A stretch of DNA of 64,000 bases, from NCBI RefSeq assembly GCF_039545095.1, contig NZ_BAABRS010000001.1:248001-312000 (forward strand). The letters are read 5' to 3'. The DNA is from Fodinibius salicampi (lineage in GTDB: Bacteria > Bacteroidota > Rhodothermia > Balneolales > Balneolaceae). A program made the translations under genes and the position numbers. Below the pieces are notes generated by a model. The model had not been told where the DNA came from. It was given only the letters and a program-made list of their open reading frames with translations, and made no database searches. How positions within the stretch are numbered: position 1 is the stretch's first letter; every line of letters begins with the position of its first letter. This document shows, one piece after another, positions 37,198 to 46,295 of the stretch.

Positions 37198-37902
37198 CTA
37201 TAAATTTGAAAGAGCATTTGAATGAAAGCTAAAAGGGAGCAGGTCTTTGGCAAAATGGTTGGACCGCGTATGATCGGAATGATGTAAGTATATCTTTTTT
37301 TCGGGTATATGTTCGATAATTACCTGGCGGCAGGCCCCACATGGGCTGCTATAATCTCCATCTCGGGAATGAATATGAAGTGCTTTAATATTGAGATCAT
37401 AAGTCAGAGCTTTAGCAATAGCCACGCGCTCCGCACAAAGCCCCATGTTCCATGAGGTACATTCAATATTAGCTCCTCCAATATATCCCTGGTTTGTTTC
37501 TGCCAGTGCCGCAACGGGGAAGTTGGAGTTCGGAACCCGTGCCCGCTCCAGCAAATTGATTAAAAGTTGATCGGGGGTGTCATGATCATGTAGGATGATT
37601 TCAGCAAGGACGATATCTGGTGGGTTTTCTGTATCAAGCTTTTCCACTGATATATTAAACTCTTTCTTCCATAAGGGAAGAAAGGGGTCTTCCGGGTTTG
37701 TAGTCAGTAGCCTGTCCGGCTTTTTCCCTTCGCTAATACAGCAAAAAAGCGCATTTTGTGCAGCCGTAATGGAAAGAGGATACGAAATATTTTCTATTCG
37801 TATACCCGGGAAATACTCTCCCTCTTGACCACGTACCAAAGCGAGTTCCGGCTGATGAGAATAGGGCACATAACTATGTTCGTATCTTTGAAGAAGATCC
37901 AT
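37198..37902 (-). CDS. Duplicated cytidine deaminase with inactive N-terminal domain
   Basis: 234 residues with two cytidine-deaminase folds. The C-terminal domain (about 120-234) keeps the zinc site: CAERVAIAKA (Cys156, Glu158) and SPCGACRQV (Cys188, Cys191). The N-terminal domain (about 5-110) follows the same layout (YVPYSHQP, GEYFPGIRIENISY) but has ITAAQNALF where CAE should be and no PCxxC, so it is dead. E. coli Cdd has the opposite order, with the active domain first. It should deaminate cytidine/deoxycytidine in pyrimidine salvage. Its ATG overlaps the TAA of the upstream GH3-serine hydrolase gene by one base. Confidence 0.85.
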   Translation of the reverse strand: MDLLQRYEHSYVPYSHQPELALVRGQEGEYFPGIRIENISYPLSITAAQNALFCCISEGKKPDRLLTTNPEDPFLPLWKKEFNISVEKLDTENPPDIVLAEIILHDHDTPDQLLINLLERARVPNSNFPVAALAETNQGYIGGANIECTSWNMGLCAERVAIAKALTYDLNIKALHIHSRDGDYSSPCGACRQVIIEHIPEKKIYLHHSDHTRSNHFAKDLLPFSFHSNALSNL

Positions 37903-40844
37903 TAATCAATAACTGAAGTGATTACAGCATTGGCCACCGCTGCTCTTATTTTACTAATATTCCGTCCATATGACCGATACGGATAGACGCGGTTCGTAAG
38001 AATAATAATTGTCAGATCATGCTCCGGGTCAACCCAAAAACTGGTACCGGTAAATCCGGTATGACCAAACGTTTTTTCACTGGTAAGCGATCCCGCTGAA
38101 CTGGAATCTTCGTCTTTTCGGTCAAAACCCAGTCCACGGTTTACATACTCCGACTGTTTGCGGGTAAAAGAATTGATAATAGCGGGAGACAAATATTGTT
38201 GTCCGCCATAGGTCCCCCCGTTAAGTAGCATCTGAGTATAAGCTGCCAGGTCAGATCCGGACGAGAAAAGTCCGGCGTGACCCGCCACTCCATCCATATA
38301 ATATGCGCGTTCGTCATGTGCTTCGGCCCGTATGGTCTTTTGGCGATATATAGTATCGATTTCCGTGGGAGGGATACGATTTGAGACCCACTGTCCGACA
38401 TCCCGGGGATTAAAATAGGTACTATTCATTCCCATGGGCGAGTAAAAGGTATCCCGCATGTATCGATCCAGTCTTTTGCCGGTAACCTTTTCTACAATTT
38501 CGCCCATTAGGATAAAACCCAGATCACTATATTCATAAGTGGTTCCGGGTTCATTGATAAGCGGTTCATTCTTAATGGCTTCTACTATTGCACTGCGGGA
38601 TTTAAGCTTATCTACATAAACGCGATAAGCAGGCAGGCCTGAGGTGTGTAGTAAAAGATGGCGGATGGTGATATCCTGTTTCTTTCCTTTGTTAAACTCA
38701 GGAAAATATGAGGAAACTTTGTCATCAAGGTTAATCTTTCCTTCATCGATGAGTTTCATCATGGCCGGAGTGGTAGCGGTCACTTTTGTCAGTGAGGCGA
38801 GATCGTAGATATCAGATTTGTTAACCGGATTATGTTTCTCGTAGGTTTCATACCCAAATCCTTTTTGGTAAGCGACCACGCCATCTTTAACAACCGTTAC
38901 CACGCCTCCGGGAAAGGTTGAATCAAAAATTGCATCATGCATGATGGTATCGATTTTATAGAGGGAATCACTTGAAAGCCCCGCTGATTGGGGGTCCCCG
39001 AATCGTATGGTAGTCTGTGGAAGCGATAATCCCCTGTTAATGCCATAGGAACCCGGAATTTCAATGGGCAACCTGCCCCCTATATTTGAGGCGCCAAAGA
39101 GGGCAGGGGCGGTATTACGCAGTTGTAAGTCGGATCCCTGCCAGGCCAGCAGGTGAAATCGGGCATTCGGAAGATCTCCAACCGCGTAAGGATTCCCAAA
39201 AGTGATAACCCCTTTTGGAGTACCATCGGGTAACGAATGGATTAGACGCCGCTGGGCTGCATCAAAATGGTGCCCACCACTCGAATTGATATAAACATGG
39301 GAGCCAATGATAATAAGATTTGCCCATTGTGCACTTTGAATAATATCCTGACGATCTTCAGCACTTATATTACGATGAAAGACCCGGTGCCGTACAGCGG
39401 GGTGATATTTACGCATTTCATAGGCCAGTGCTGCTCCTCTTTCCTCATTATCGTTGTCGGTAACCGAAAGTAGCAGAATACGGGAATAACGATTGGGCTG
39501 TATTGGGAGCATTCCCCTCTCATTTTTTAGGAGTGTTAGTGATTTTCGGCTAATTTCATTTGCTATTTCTCTATTCTCGGGATTGCTTATCGCAATATTC
39601 AGCTGATTAATATCGATTTTCCTTTGCTCAAAGAGACCCGCTTGTTTCTTTTTTTTCAGGATTTTACGCACCGAGCGATTAATGCGATTTTCCGTAAGTA
39701 TTCCTCTTTCTACTGCCCGCTCCACTTCTTGTATGGCCGAAATTTCATCAAGGCTTAGCAGCATCATGTCAGCCCCGGCCTTGAGAGATCGGATAACCGC
39801 TTCACCAGGCGAAAAATGGGCGGATATTCCCCGCATTTCGAGTCCATCGGTAGCGATAAGCCCTTTAAAATTAAGGGAATCAACCAAGATGCGCCGAAGA
39901 ATAGAGGGATCCAGCGTACCGGGAAGGTTAGGATTATCACTGATATTGGGGAAGGCAATATGAGCACTCATAATGCTTTGAATGCCGCTATCTATCATTT
40001 TTTTAAAAGGAACCAGTTCCACCTCCTCTAACCGTTCATAATCATGGTTTATTACAGGAAGAGCATAGTGGGAATCGGTATCCGTGTCGCCGTGGCCGGG
40101 AAAGTGCTTGCCGGTAGCAATAATGTTTTGTGACTGGATTCCCTCCATAAAACGCTGTCCATACAGGGCAACGGTATCCGGCTTTCCTGAAAACGAGCGT
40201 ACATTGATTACCGGATTACGGGGATTGTTATTTACATCCAATACAGGAGCAAAAACCTGGTGAACGCCCAGCGCTTTGGCTTCCTGTGCGGTAATCCTTC
40301 CCGCCAGGTAGGCATAATCTGGGTTTTGAGTTGCGGCAATGCCCATTGCCGGAGGCAGGCGCGTGGTACCCTCCACCCGCATGGCCGCTCCAAACTCCAT
40401 ATCCTGGGTTATCCAAAGAGGTAAACCACTGATCTCCTGTAATTGATTCGTGAGCACCGCCTGACCGTAAACCGAGCCTTTAAAAAAAACAATACCTCCT
40501 ACATGATATTGTTTAATCAAAGAAGCCAGTTCCCGATAATCTTCATCGTTAACGTTTTGAAAATATCCCTGGGCACGAACGAAGAAAAGTTGTCCGATTT
40601 TTTCCCGGAGCGAAAGTTTGTTCAATAGGGAATCGACTTGAATCTCTTTCTTTTTATGCAGTGTATCGACTGAATCGGTGATAGTAACGGGTAACTTGTA
40701 ATTTGCATCAGGAATATCCTGGGCATAAGCCTTCGTTGCTCCCTCCAGCTTTTCAAAAGAGCACGCCTGTATAAATAGAAGTATTATTATAGTCGACCCC
40801 AGAGCGGTGCATATTTTAATGATATTATGATGAAATTGAGGCAT
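37902..40844 (-). CDS. NagZ-like GH3 fused to a beta-lactamase-fold serine hydrolase
   Basis: 980 residues, lipoprotein (lipobox FIQAC, Cys28). Residues about 70-410 are a NagZ-type GH3: GKHFPGHGDTDTDSH carries the His/Asp dyad (Asp257, His259), and Asp333 in IATDGLEMRG is the nucleophile. Residues about 430-600 are the second GH3 domain. Residues about 625-980 are a class-C beta-lactamase/DD-peptidase-like domain with SLTK (Ser684, Lys687), YSD (Tyr772) and HTGFTG. The fusion is recurrent in Bacteroidota and is thought to act on murein fragments. It is the second gene of a probable minus-strand operon. Confidence 0.92.
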   Translation of the reverse strand: MPQFHHNIIKICTALGSTIIILLFIQACSFEKLEGATKAYAQDIPDANYKLPVTITDSVDTLHKKKEIQVDSLLNKLSLREKIGQLFFVRAQGYFQNVNDEDYRELASLIKQYHVGGIVFFKGSVYGQAVLTNQLQEISGLPLWITQDMEFGAAMRVEGTTRLPPAMGIAATQNPDYAYLAGRITAQEAKALGVHQVFAPVLDVNNNPRNPVINVRSFSGKPDTVALYGQRFMEGIQSQNIIATGKHFPGHGDTDTDSHYALPVINHDYERLEEVELVPFKKMIDSGIQSIMSAHIAFPNISDNPNLPGTLDPSILRRILVDSLNFKGLIATDGLEMRGISAHFSPGEAVIRSLKAGADMMLLSLDEISAIQEVERAVERGILTENRINRSVRKILKKKKQAGLFEQRKIDINQLNIAISNPENREIANEISRKSLTLLKNERGMLPIQPNRYSRILLLSVTDNDNEERGAALAYEMRKYHPAVRHRVFHRNISAEDRQDIIQSAQWANLIIIGSHVYINSSGGHHFDAAQRRLIHSLPDGTPKGVITFGNPYAVGDLPNARFHLLAWQGSDLQLRNTAPALFGASNIGGRLPIEIPGSYGINRGLSLPQTTIRFGDPQSAGLSSDSLYKIDTIMHDAIFDSTFPGGVVTVVKDGVVAYQKGFGYETYEKHNPVNKSDIYDLASLTKVTATTPAMMKLIDEGKINLDDKVSSYFPEFNKGKKQDITIRHLLLHTSGLPAYRVYVDKLKSRSAIVEAIKNEPLINEPGTTYEYSDLGFILMGEIVEKVTGKRLDRYMRDTFYSPMGMNSTYFNPRDVGQWVSNRIPPTEIDTIYRQKTIRAEAHDERAYYMDGVAGHAGLFSSGSDLAAYTQMLLNGGTYGGQQYLSPAIINSFTRKQSEYVNRGLGFDRKDEDSSSAGSLTSEKTFGHTGFTGTSFWVDPEHDLTIIILTNRVYPYRSYGRNISKIRAAVANAVITSVID

Positions 40845-40958
40845 AAGTGGTGTGTAGAGGATATCTAAAAGGATTGATCACATTGATAAATATCGAAACG
40901 GAAACATAGCTCAAAGCGGCTGTCAAGTCAATGGTATTTATGAGATTTTGTGGTTGTT

Positions 40959-43397
40959 TTAGTTTATAGGTAGTAGCCGCATCGTCTCATATGCTGCATT
41001 ATTAAAGAAAGTGCTGTCCCTGTAAAGCCGTTTATACTGTCCCTCAATCCAGCTTTGAGTTTGGTTGCCGTAATAGGGGGAAAATGGATTCTCTGATTGC
41101 CCGGTTGGAAGAATCGAAAGGGTATAACCGGGTTCTGAAAAGTCAATAATACGGCGAATGGAGGGACCTAAAGTCATTTCATAAGGATCATTCCAGTCGT
41201 ATTCTCCGTTATTAAGCGTTGAACTATGACCCCTGACGGGAAGAGGTCCGATGCTCAGCAGGTTCTCTACAATTATTTTTAATGCTGAAGGCGCCTCTGG
41301 CTGTTCGGCCGCTTCACCCAATAGCTCGGGCTTAAGCGTAATAGTGTGGAGTTGTTCCCAGCGCCATTCAAACGGCTCGGGACCGAACCGGCTCCTTAGA
41401 AAAGAAATGGTTTGGTCCATGCTGCGATTTATGATTTGTTCTCTTGTTTCCTGCTCATCCGTGTTGATATTATCAAAGAATGAGCTGCCGTCTTGCAATA
41501 GACGTATTAGTATACGTTCCGGAATGGCCGTAAATTTTATAAAGCTTTCATATACCGGCTCTGTCATCTCATCGGCAAAGGTATTTTGGGAAAGGCGGAG
41601 CATAAAAACATCCATAATGGATGCCGCTGTCTCAGACTGGTTATAGGAAAAATCCCAGTTTTCGAGATAAGAGATTACCGTATCGAAACGGTCGGGATGT
41701 TTCTTTAATACCGGAAAGATCTGGTCCATCAATTTTTTTGCGTAAAGAGAACGGCTGTCGTTTTGCATCTGCTGGAAAATTTCGGGGGAAAGTTGCTCAT
41801 TTTCTGCCATATACTGGGTAATACGATTATAACGGGCGTTATCTTCCCAGTAAATGGAAAGATAATGCGGATAATTATCATTCACCGGTTTTTGGTTGGC
41901 GTTTGCGACCCATCCCCGGTCGGGATTTATCTCCGAGGGAAGCTCTTCATAGGGCACATATCCTCTCCAATCCTGTGAAGGATCCCAGCCCTTCCGAAAG
42001 AGAATAGGATTATTATCTCTGACTGGCACGTTGGCCAAAGCCAGTCGGGCAATATTCCCATCCCGATCAGCATATACAAAATGTTGGCCGGGAACTTTAA
42101 AATCACGGGCATGCTTTTGGAAAGCCTCAAATGACTGGGCCCAGTTCATGCCCAGCAACGCTTCTACTTCATTACTGACTTCATGCCCGGTCCATTTCAT
42201 GGTAATAACCCGGTCCCCAATAAGTTGTTGGTCGGGATAAATATCTGATATAACCGGACCGTGTTTGGTAAGGCGGCGTGTAAATACCGTGTCCCCCTCA
42301 TTTTTTATGGGAATAACCTCTTGCTGTTCTTCAAAGGATTCATAGAGTGGTTCTCCGGCCAGGGAATCAAGCAGATATTCATCTGGATTATCGGGATCGA
42401 TGGCTTCCTCAAAGAAATCAGTATCATCGAGCATAATATTGGTAAGTGACCATGCCAGGTGATCGTTACGTCCCAATACCACCATCGGAGCCCCGGGAAT
42501 AGTCGCTCCCGACAAATTTTGGTCATTCACATTAAGATGCACCTCATACCATTTACCGGGAATACTAAGTGCAAGGTGTGGATCCCCACCTAATAATGGT
42601 GATTCGGTAGTAGACTTATCCGTATTTACGGCCCAGGCATTACTGCCTGTATGGGTGCCCTGAGCCCCAATAATGTGCCGTACTCGCTGATCATTTTTAA
42701 GAAAGGGAAGCAGGGTTGTCGTCAGGCTATCCGTAGTGTCTGCAGCGGTCTCAAAATTAAAAAATCGATTGTCCGGCAGGATCTGTTGAAATTGATTCCC
42801 CGGGAGTTGTTCAAATAGGTAGGCATACGTAAGCTCTGAACGCCAGGCAAGGTTTAGTTCCCAGGCCATCATCCGGGCTAGTGCAACGGAATGAGTGGGG
42901 GTCCATGGGATGGGTTCCATATCGGTCAGTGAAAACTGTATGGGTAAGCTTTTAGGATGCTGATCAGCATAAGCATTAACCCCCTTGGAATAGGCTTCTA
43001 AATAGGATCTGGTGGAATCTGACAGGGTAGTTTCTATCTTTTGAGCCATTCGCCAAAAGCCCAGCGTCCGTTGGGTAATATCAAGAGGCAATAAATCTTT
43101 ACCCAGGAACTCCGCAAAGCGTCCCTCTGCTGCCATCTGGGTGACGGTCATTTGCCACAGGCGGTCTTGGGCATGTGCATAGCCCAGGCTGTAGTAAAGG
43201 TCTTCTTTATTTTGGCCGTAAATATGCGGAACGCCATGACTATCCCAATACAGGTCCACCGGCTGATTGAGTTCCGGCTGTTCTAAGGTAATATTGTATT
43301 CAGGAAGAGGACGATAGAACGTCCAGTAGATGCCAATAGCAATAGTGCCTGATAATAAAATTAAAAGGCCGGTAAAAATACCGAAAAACTTTCTCAT
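40959..43397 (-). CDS. Penicillin acylase family (Ntn hydrolase)
   Basis: 812 residues with an N-terminal signal anchor (residues about 5-28). The precursor fits the penicillin acylase family: DSHGVPHIYGQNKEDLYYSLGYAHAQDRLWQM in the alpha chain, then THTGSNAWAV, where Ser252 would become the N-terminal nucleophile after self-cleavage, GGDPHLALSIPGKWYEVHL, and a late GHSSTLNNGEYDW. Substrates in this family include N-acyl-homoserine lactones, lipopeptides and beta-lactams; the real one cannot be read here. It is upstream of the NagZ-like gene with a 114-bp gap. Confidence 0.92.
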   Translation of the reverse strand: MRKFFGIFTGLLILLSGTIAIGIYWTFYRPLPEYNITLEQPELNQPVDLYWDSHGVPHIYGQNKEDLYYSLGYAHAQDRLWQMTVTQMAAEGRFAEFLGKDLLPLDITQRTLGFWRMAQKIETTLSDSTRSYLEAYSKGVNAYADQHPKSLPIQFSLTDMEPIPWTPTHSVALARMMAWELNLAWRSELTYAYLFEQLPGNQFQQILPDNRFFNFETAADTTDSLTTTLLPFLKNDQRVRHIIGAQGTHTGSNAWAVNTDKSTTESPLLGGDPHLALSIPGKWYEVHLNVNDQNLSGATIPGAPMVVLGRNDHLAWSLTNIMLDDTDFFEEAIDPDNPDEYLLDSLAGEPLYESFEEQQEVIPIKNEGDTVFTRRLTKHGPVISDIYPDQQLIGDRVITMKWTGHEVSNEVEALLGMNWAQSFEAFQKHARDFKVPGQHFVYADRDGNIARLALANVPVRDNNPILFRKGWDPSQDWRGYVPYEELPSEINPDRGWVANANQKPVNDNYPHYLSIYWEDNARYNRITQYMAENEQLSPEIFQQMQNDSRSLYAKKLMDQIFPVLKKHPDRFDTVISYLENWDFSYNQSETAASIMDVFMLRLSQNTFADEMTEPVYESFIKFTAIPERILIRLLQDGSSFFDNINTDEQETREQIINRSMDQTISFLRSRFGPEPFEWRWEQLHTITLKPELLGEAAEQPEAPSALKIIVENLLSIGPLPVRGHSSTLNNGEYDWNDPYEMTLGPSIRRIIDFSEPGYTLSILPTGQSENPFSPYYGNQTQSWIEGQYKRLYRDSTFFNNAAYETMRLLPIN

Positions 43398-43437
43398 GAA
43401 ATAGAAGCTTTTATTAACAATTCAAAAAGGAAGGTAG

Positions 43438-43445
43438 CAAAGTTA
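43438..43445 (-). promoter_or_regulatory. Candidate -7 promoter element for the penicillin acylase gene
   Basis: The minus-strand text TAACTTTG fits the Bacteroidota sigma factor -7 consensus TAnnTTTG and lies about 40 bases before the start codon. No good -33 TTG was seen. Confidence 0.3.
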
Positions 43446-43541
43446 TGGATGAATGTCAGAACGGAAGCCATTGAAAATGCCGTAGAAATTTGATACTCTC
43501 TGCATGGATAAGTTAAAATAATCAGTCAAAAAAGCAGAGCA

Positions 43542-44393
43542 ATGGATATAAAAAAAGCAGCAGTCATTGGCGGCGGCACAATGGGCAATGGCATTTGTCA
43601 CGTTTTTGCTATGAATGAGATAACTATTCACTTGGTCGAAATGAACCAGGAGCTGGCGAATAAAGCAGTAGCCACCATTGACCAAAATTTGGATCGGATG
43701 GTCACCAAGGAAAAAATAGATGAATCTAAGAAGGAGGAGACGCTTGATCGTATAATCACATTTACTGATACGGCTGAGGCCGTGGCTAAAGTCGATTTAG
43801 TTGTGGAGGCTGTGCCCGAAAATTTTGAACTTAAGAAAAAGGTTTTTGCGGAAGTTGACCAGGCTGCACTGGATAAAACCATCTTAGCCACTAACACTTC
43901 ATCCATCTCTATTACCAAATTGGCCGCAACTACCTCACGTCCAGGACAGTTTATCGGGATGCATTTTTTCAATCCGGTTCCGGTGATGAAACTGGTGGAA
44001 GTTGTGCGGGGGCTTGATACGAATGAGGAAACAGTAAATACTATTACGGAAACGGCGAGGTTGCTTGACAAGAATCCGGTTGAAGTAGCTGATTATCCAG
44101 GTTTTGTATCTAATCGTGTGCTGATGCCCATGATCAACGAAGCTATTTATTGTATATATGAAGGCGTTGCAGAGCCCCAAGATGTGGACCAGGTTATGAA
44201 ATTGGGTATGGCTCATCCCATGGGACCACTAAGACTGGCCGACTTTATTGGCTTGGATGTCTGTCTGGATATTCTAAACGTACTGCATGATGGCTTTAAA
44301 GATCCCAAATATCGCCCATGTCCATTGCTGGTTAAAATGGTTGATGCCGGTAAGCTGGGTGATAAAACGGGCGAAGGTTTCTATGAACATTAA
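43542..44393 (+). CDS. hbd: 3-hydroxybutyryl-CoA dehydrogenase
   Basis: 283 residues, the normal length. NAD motif VIGGGTMGNGI at residue 8, the AVPENFELK segment, catalytic-site ATNTSSISIT and GMHFFNPVPVMKLVEVV, then the dimerisation domain with YPGFVSNR and GLAHPMGPL-like GMAHPMGPLRLADFIGLD. It oxidises (S)-3-hydroxybutyryl-CoA or the reverse, in short-chain fatty acid metabolism. It is transcribed away from the penicillin acylase gene. The AidB-like acyl-CoA dehydrogenase 2 kb downstream may be functionally related. Confidence 0.93.
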   Translation: MDIKKAAVIGGGTMGNGICHVFAMNEITIHLVEMNQELANKAVATIDQNLDRMVTKEKIDESKKEETLDRIITFTDTAEAVAKVDLVVEAVPENFELKKKVFAEVDQAALDKTILATNTSSISITKLAATTSRPGQFIGMHFFNPVPVMKLVEVVRGLDTNEETVNTITETARLLDKNPVEVADYPGFVSNRVLMPMINEAIYCIYEGVAEPQDVDQVMKLGMAHPMGPLRLADFIGLDVCLDILNVLHDGFKDPKYRPCPLLVKMVDAGKLGDKTGEGFYEH

Positions 44394-44434
44394 AAGAGCT
44401 GTTTGTTAGTTCAATCAGCAGTCGTTCGCCATTT

Positions 44435-46216
44435 TTAACCAGCTCCTCCGGCTGCTCCGCCTCCGGCCGCACCGGCTGAAGCACCACTACCGCCCGCCGT
44501 ACCAGCGGAAGAAGAACCGGGAAAGGAAGTTGTGCCGGTGGCGCTGAGGGTACTGAAAGAGTTGGCAATATCCGCGGATGAACGGGCGCCGCTCGGATAT
44601 ATCATCAACCAAACAAAAGCGGAAGAAGAGGGATTATTTTCTTCGATAATGGTTTTTATTTGACTCTTGGATAAGCCAAACGCGACAGCATAGATTACAT
44701 GTTTATCAAGGATATCGTTACCAATAGAATGGGCTTTGGCATTTTTAAGTCCCTCTTTATAGGCCTTCCAGCGTTTATAGGTTTGTTCTCCTTCAGCAGT
44801 GCGGCGAATTATTGCTACGGAACTCACCAATAAGACAAATGTTATAGCAAGTGAGGCAATACCTAAAGGGCCTGCCCAATAAGTAGCCAGAATAGCGAGG
44901 ATCAACAAAAAGAACTGGACCCCTGCATTGCTATATGCGCCTTTATAACTTTCTTTGTCATACCAATTTTTTGCCCGACAATAATCATTGAGCTGTTTCT
45001 TCCAGTTCGAAAACCATTTAGATGAGCTATAACTGCTATCCGAGAAAAGTTCATCAATATAATTATTTCCCCCGCCAATCTGCTCAGACACAAAAGATGA
45101 TAAACTGGATTCCCAATCGGTCAGTTCATCTGGGAAAGTGGTTTCTGTTTTTTCAATACGGAAACGTTTTTTCTCGCTGCCAAACCATCCTTCTTCGGAT
45201 TTCTCTTCCTTAATAATGAATTGACCCTGTCGTGCCAGATCCAGTAGTGTTGCCATCAGGTGGGTGCTGTTTATATTTCGTCCCTGAAGCAGCCATCCCG
45301 TTGTAGCAGGTTTCAGCCTGCCGGGTGTCATAATAGTTTCTGTAGATGAAATATTGGTCGAGAACCGCTTACCATATTTCCGATAGAAAAATAGAAAAGC
45401 AGCAATACTCAGCAGGGATGTGAGAATCGTCAGCTGCCGTCCATATTGAGCATAACGGTCGTCCTGCTCTTGTTGTTCCGCTAAAGCTTGCTGATATTGC
45501 TGTTCATCCTCCCGAGCTAAGGCAAGCGTAAAATCTGAATTGGTAGTTGTGACATCCTGCTGATTAAATATATACCTTGGGAAGACACTTCGGATTTTGA
45601 CCGACTCATCCTCGTTCAGGTTTTTGGCAGTCACGAGATAACCGTTTTCTGTATTGGTGAGTGTAATCTTGTTCGCTGGACCGCGTTCCCAGCTATAAAT
45701 GGAATCAGATCCTACGGATTGCGGCAGCTTCATTTCTATATGCAGCCTTTCTGTGTCTTGGTCTCGGTCGGCACTGATATAATTCCAAAAGAATTCCACC
45801 CATTCAGATCCAACTACAACCGCACCTTCCAGTGTATAGGATATGGAAAAGGTGCGTTGTTCATCATTGGCGTCATAGAACCATTGTATCCGTATCTGCT
45901 CATCACCCCGCTGTACCTGGAATGTACCCGGCTCTTCACTGTTTTGGTTGATGAAAGCCGTATTATTTTCCCTGACACGGATATCTTTGATAGCGGTATA
46001 TCCCTGCAAAGGAAGGCGGTAATCGGCCCAGGAAAAAGAGCCGTCAAAATAGTAGGTGCGATGTTCTGTAATATGGATGGTACCGTCTTCCTGAACAGCA
46101 ACCTCTACCCGGATTTCCGGAATAGTATATGACTTGGCCTCCATGCTATGAGGCAATAGAGTAGAGATCAATAACAAAAAAAATGCTGATATATATGTAT
46201 AATATCGATATCGCAT
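44435..46216 (-). CDS. DUF2207 membrane protein with Gly/Ala-rich tail
   Basis: About 593 residues from the preferred start at 46216 (the frame extends further upstream to 46345 but would overlap the divergent gene). A signal peptide is followed by the DUF2207 extracytoplasmic domain (IPEIRVEVAVQEDGTIHITEHRTYYF, WADYRLPL). Then comes a membrane segment near residues 270-290, a cytosolic part (LKPATTGWLLQGR), a second membrane region about 450-490, and a low-complexity tail of Gly, Ala and Ser after residue about 560. The function of the family is unknown. It converges with hbd across 41 bp. Confidence 0.82.
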   Translation of the reverse strand: MRYRYYTYISAFFLLLISTLLPHSMEAKSYTIPEIRVEVAVQEDGTIHITEHRTYYFDGSFSWADYRLPLQGYTAIKDIRVRENNTAFINQNSEEPGTFQVQRGDEQIRIQWFYDANDEQRTFSISYTLEGAVVVGSEWVEFFWNYISADRDQDTERLHIEMKLPQSVGSDSIYSWERGPANKITLTNTENGYLVTAKNLNEDESVKIRSVFPRYIFNQQDVTTTNSDFTLALAREDEQQYQQALAEQQEQDDRYAQYGRQLTILTSLLSIAAFLFFYRKYGKRFSTNISSTETIMTPGRLKPATTGWLLQGRNINSTHLMATLLDLARQGQFIIKEEKSEEGWFGSEKKRFRIEKTETTFPDELTDWESSLSSFVSEQIGGGNNYIDELFSDSSYSSSKWFSNWKKQLNDYCRAKNWYDKESYKGAYSNAGVQFFLLILAILATYWAGPLGIASLAITFVLLVSSVAIIRRTAEGEQTYKRWKAYKEGLKNAKAHSIGNDILDKHVIYAVAFGLSKSQIKTIIEENNPSSSAFVWLMIYPSGARSSADIANSFSTLSATGTTSFPGSSSAGTAGGSGASAGAAGGGAAGGAG

Positions 46217-46295
46217 GAAAGTGATTGATTGTTGAATACGAATGATTTTACTTAACAATAGTAGCCTATTTTGTTCAAATAATAAATTTATCACT

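Noticed and set aside
44440-44540. Repetitive Gly/Ala-rich stretch as a possible tandem repeat or separate gene
   Set aside because: It is the low-complexity C-terminal tail of the DUF2207 protein and is in frame with it.
46242-46295. N-terminal extension of the acyl-CoA dehydrogenase
   Set aside because: The extra 18 residues would occupy the short divergent promoter region, and ATG 46296 fits better.
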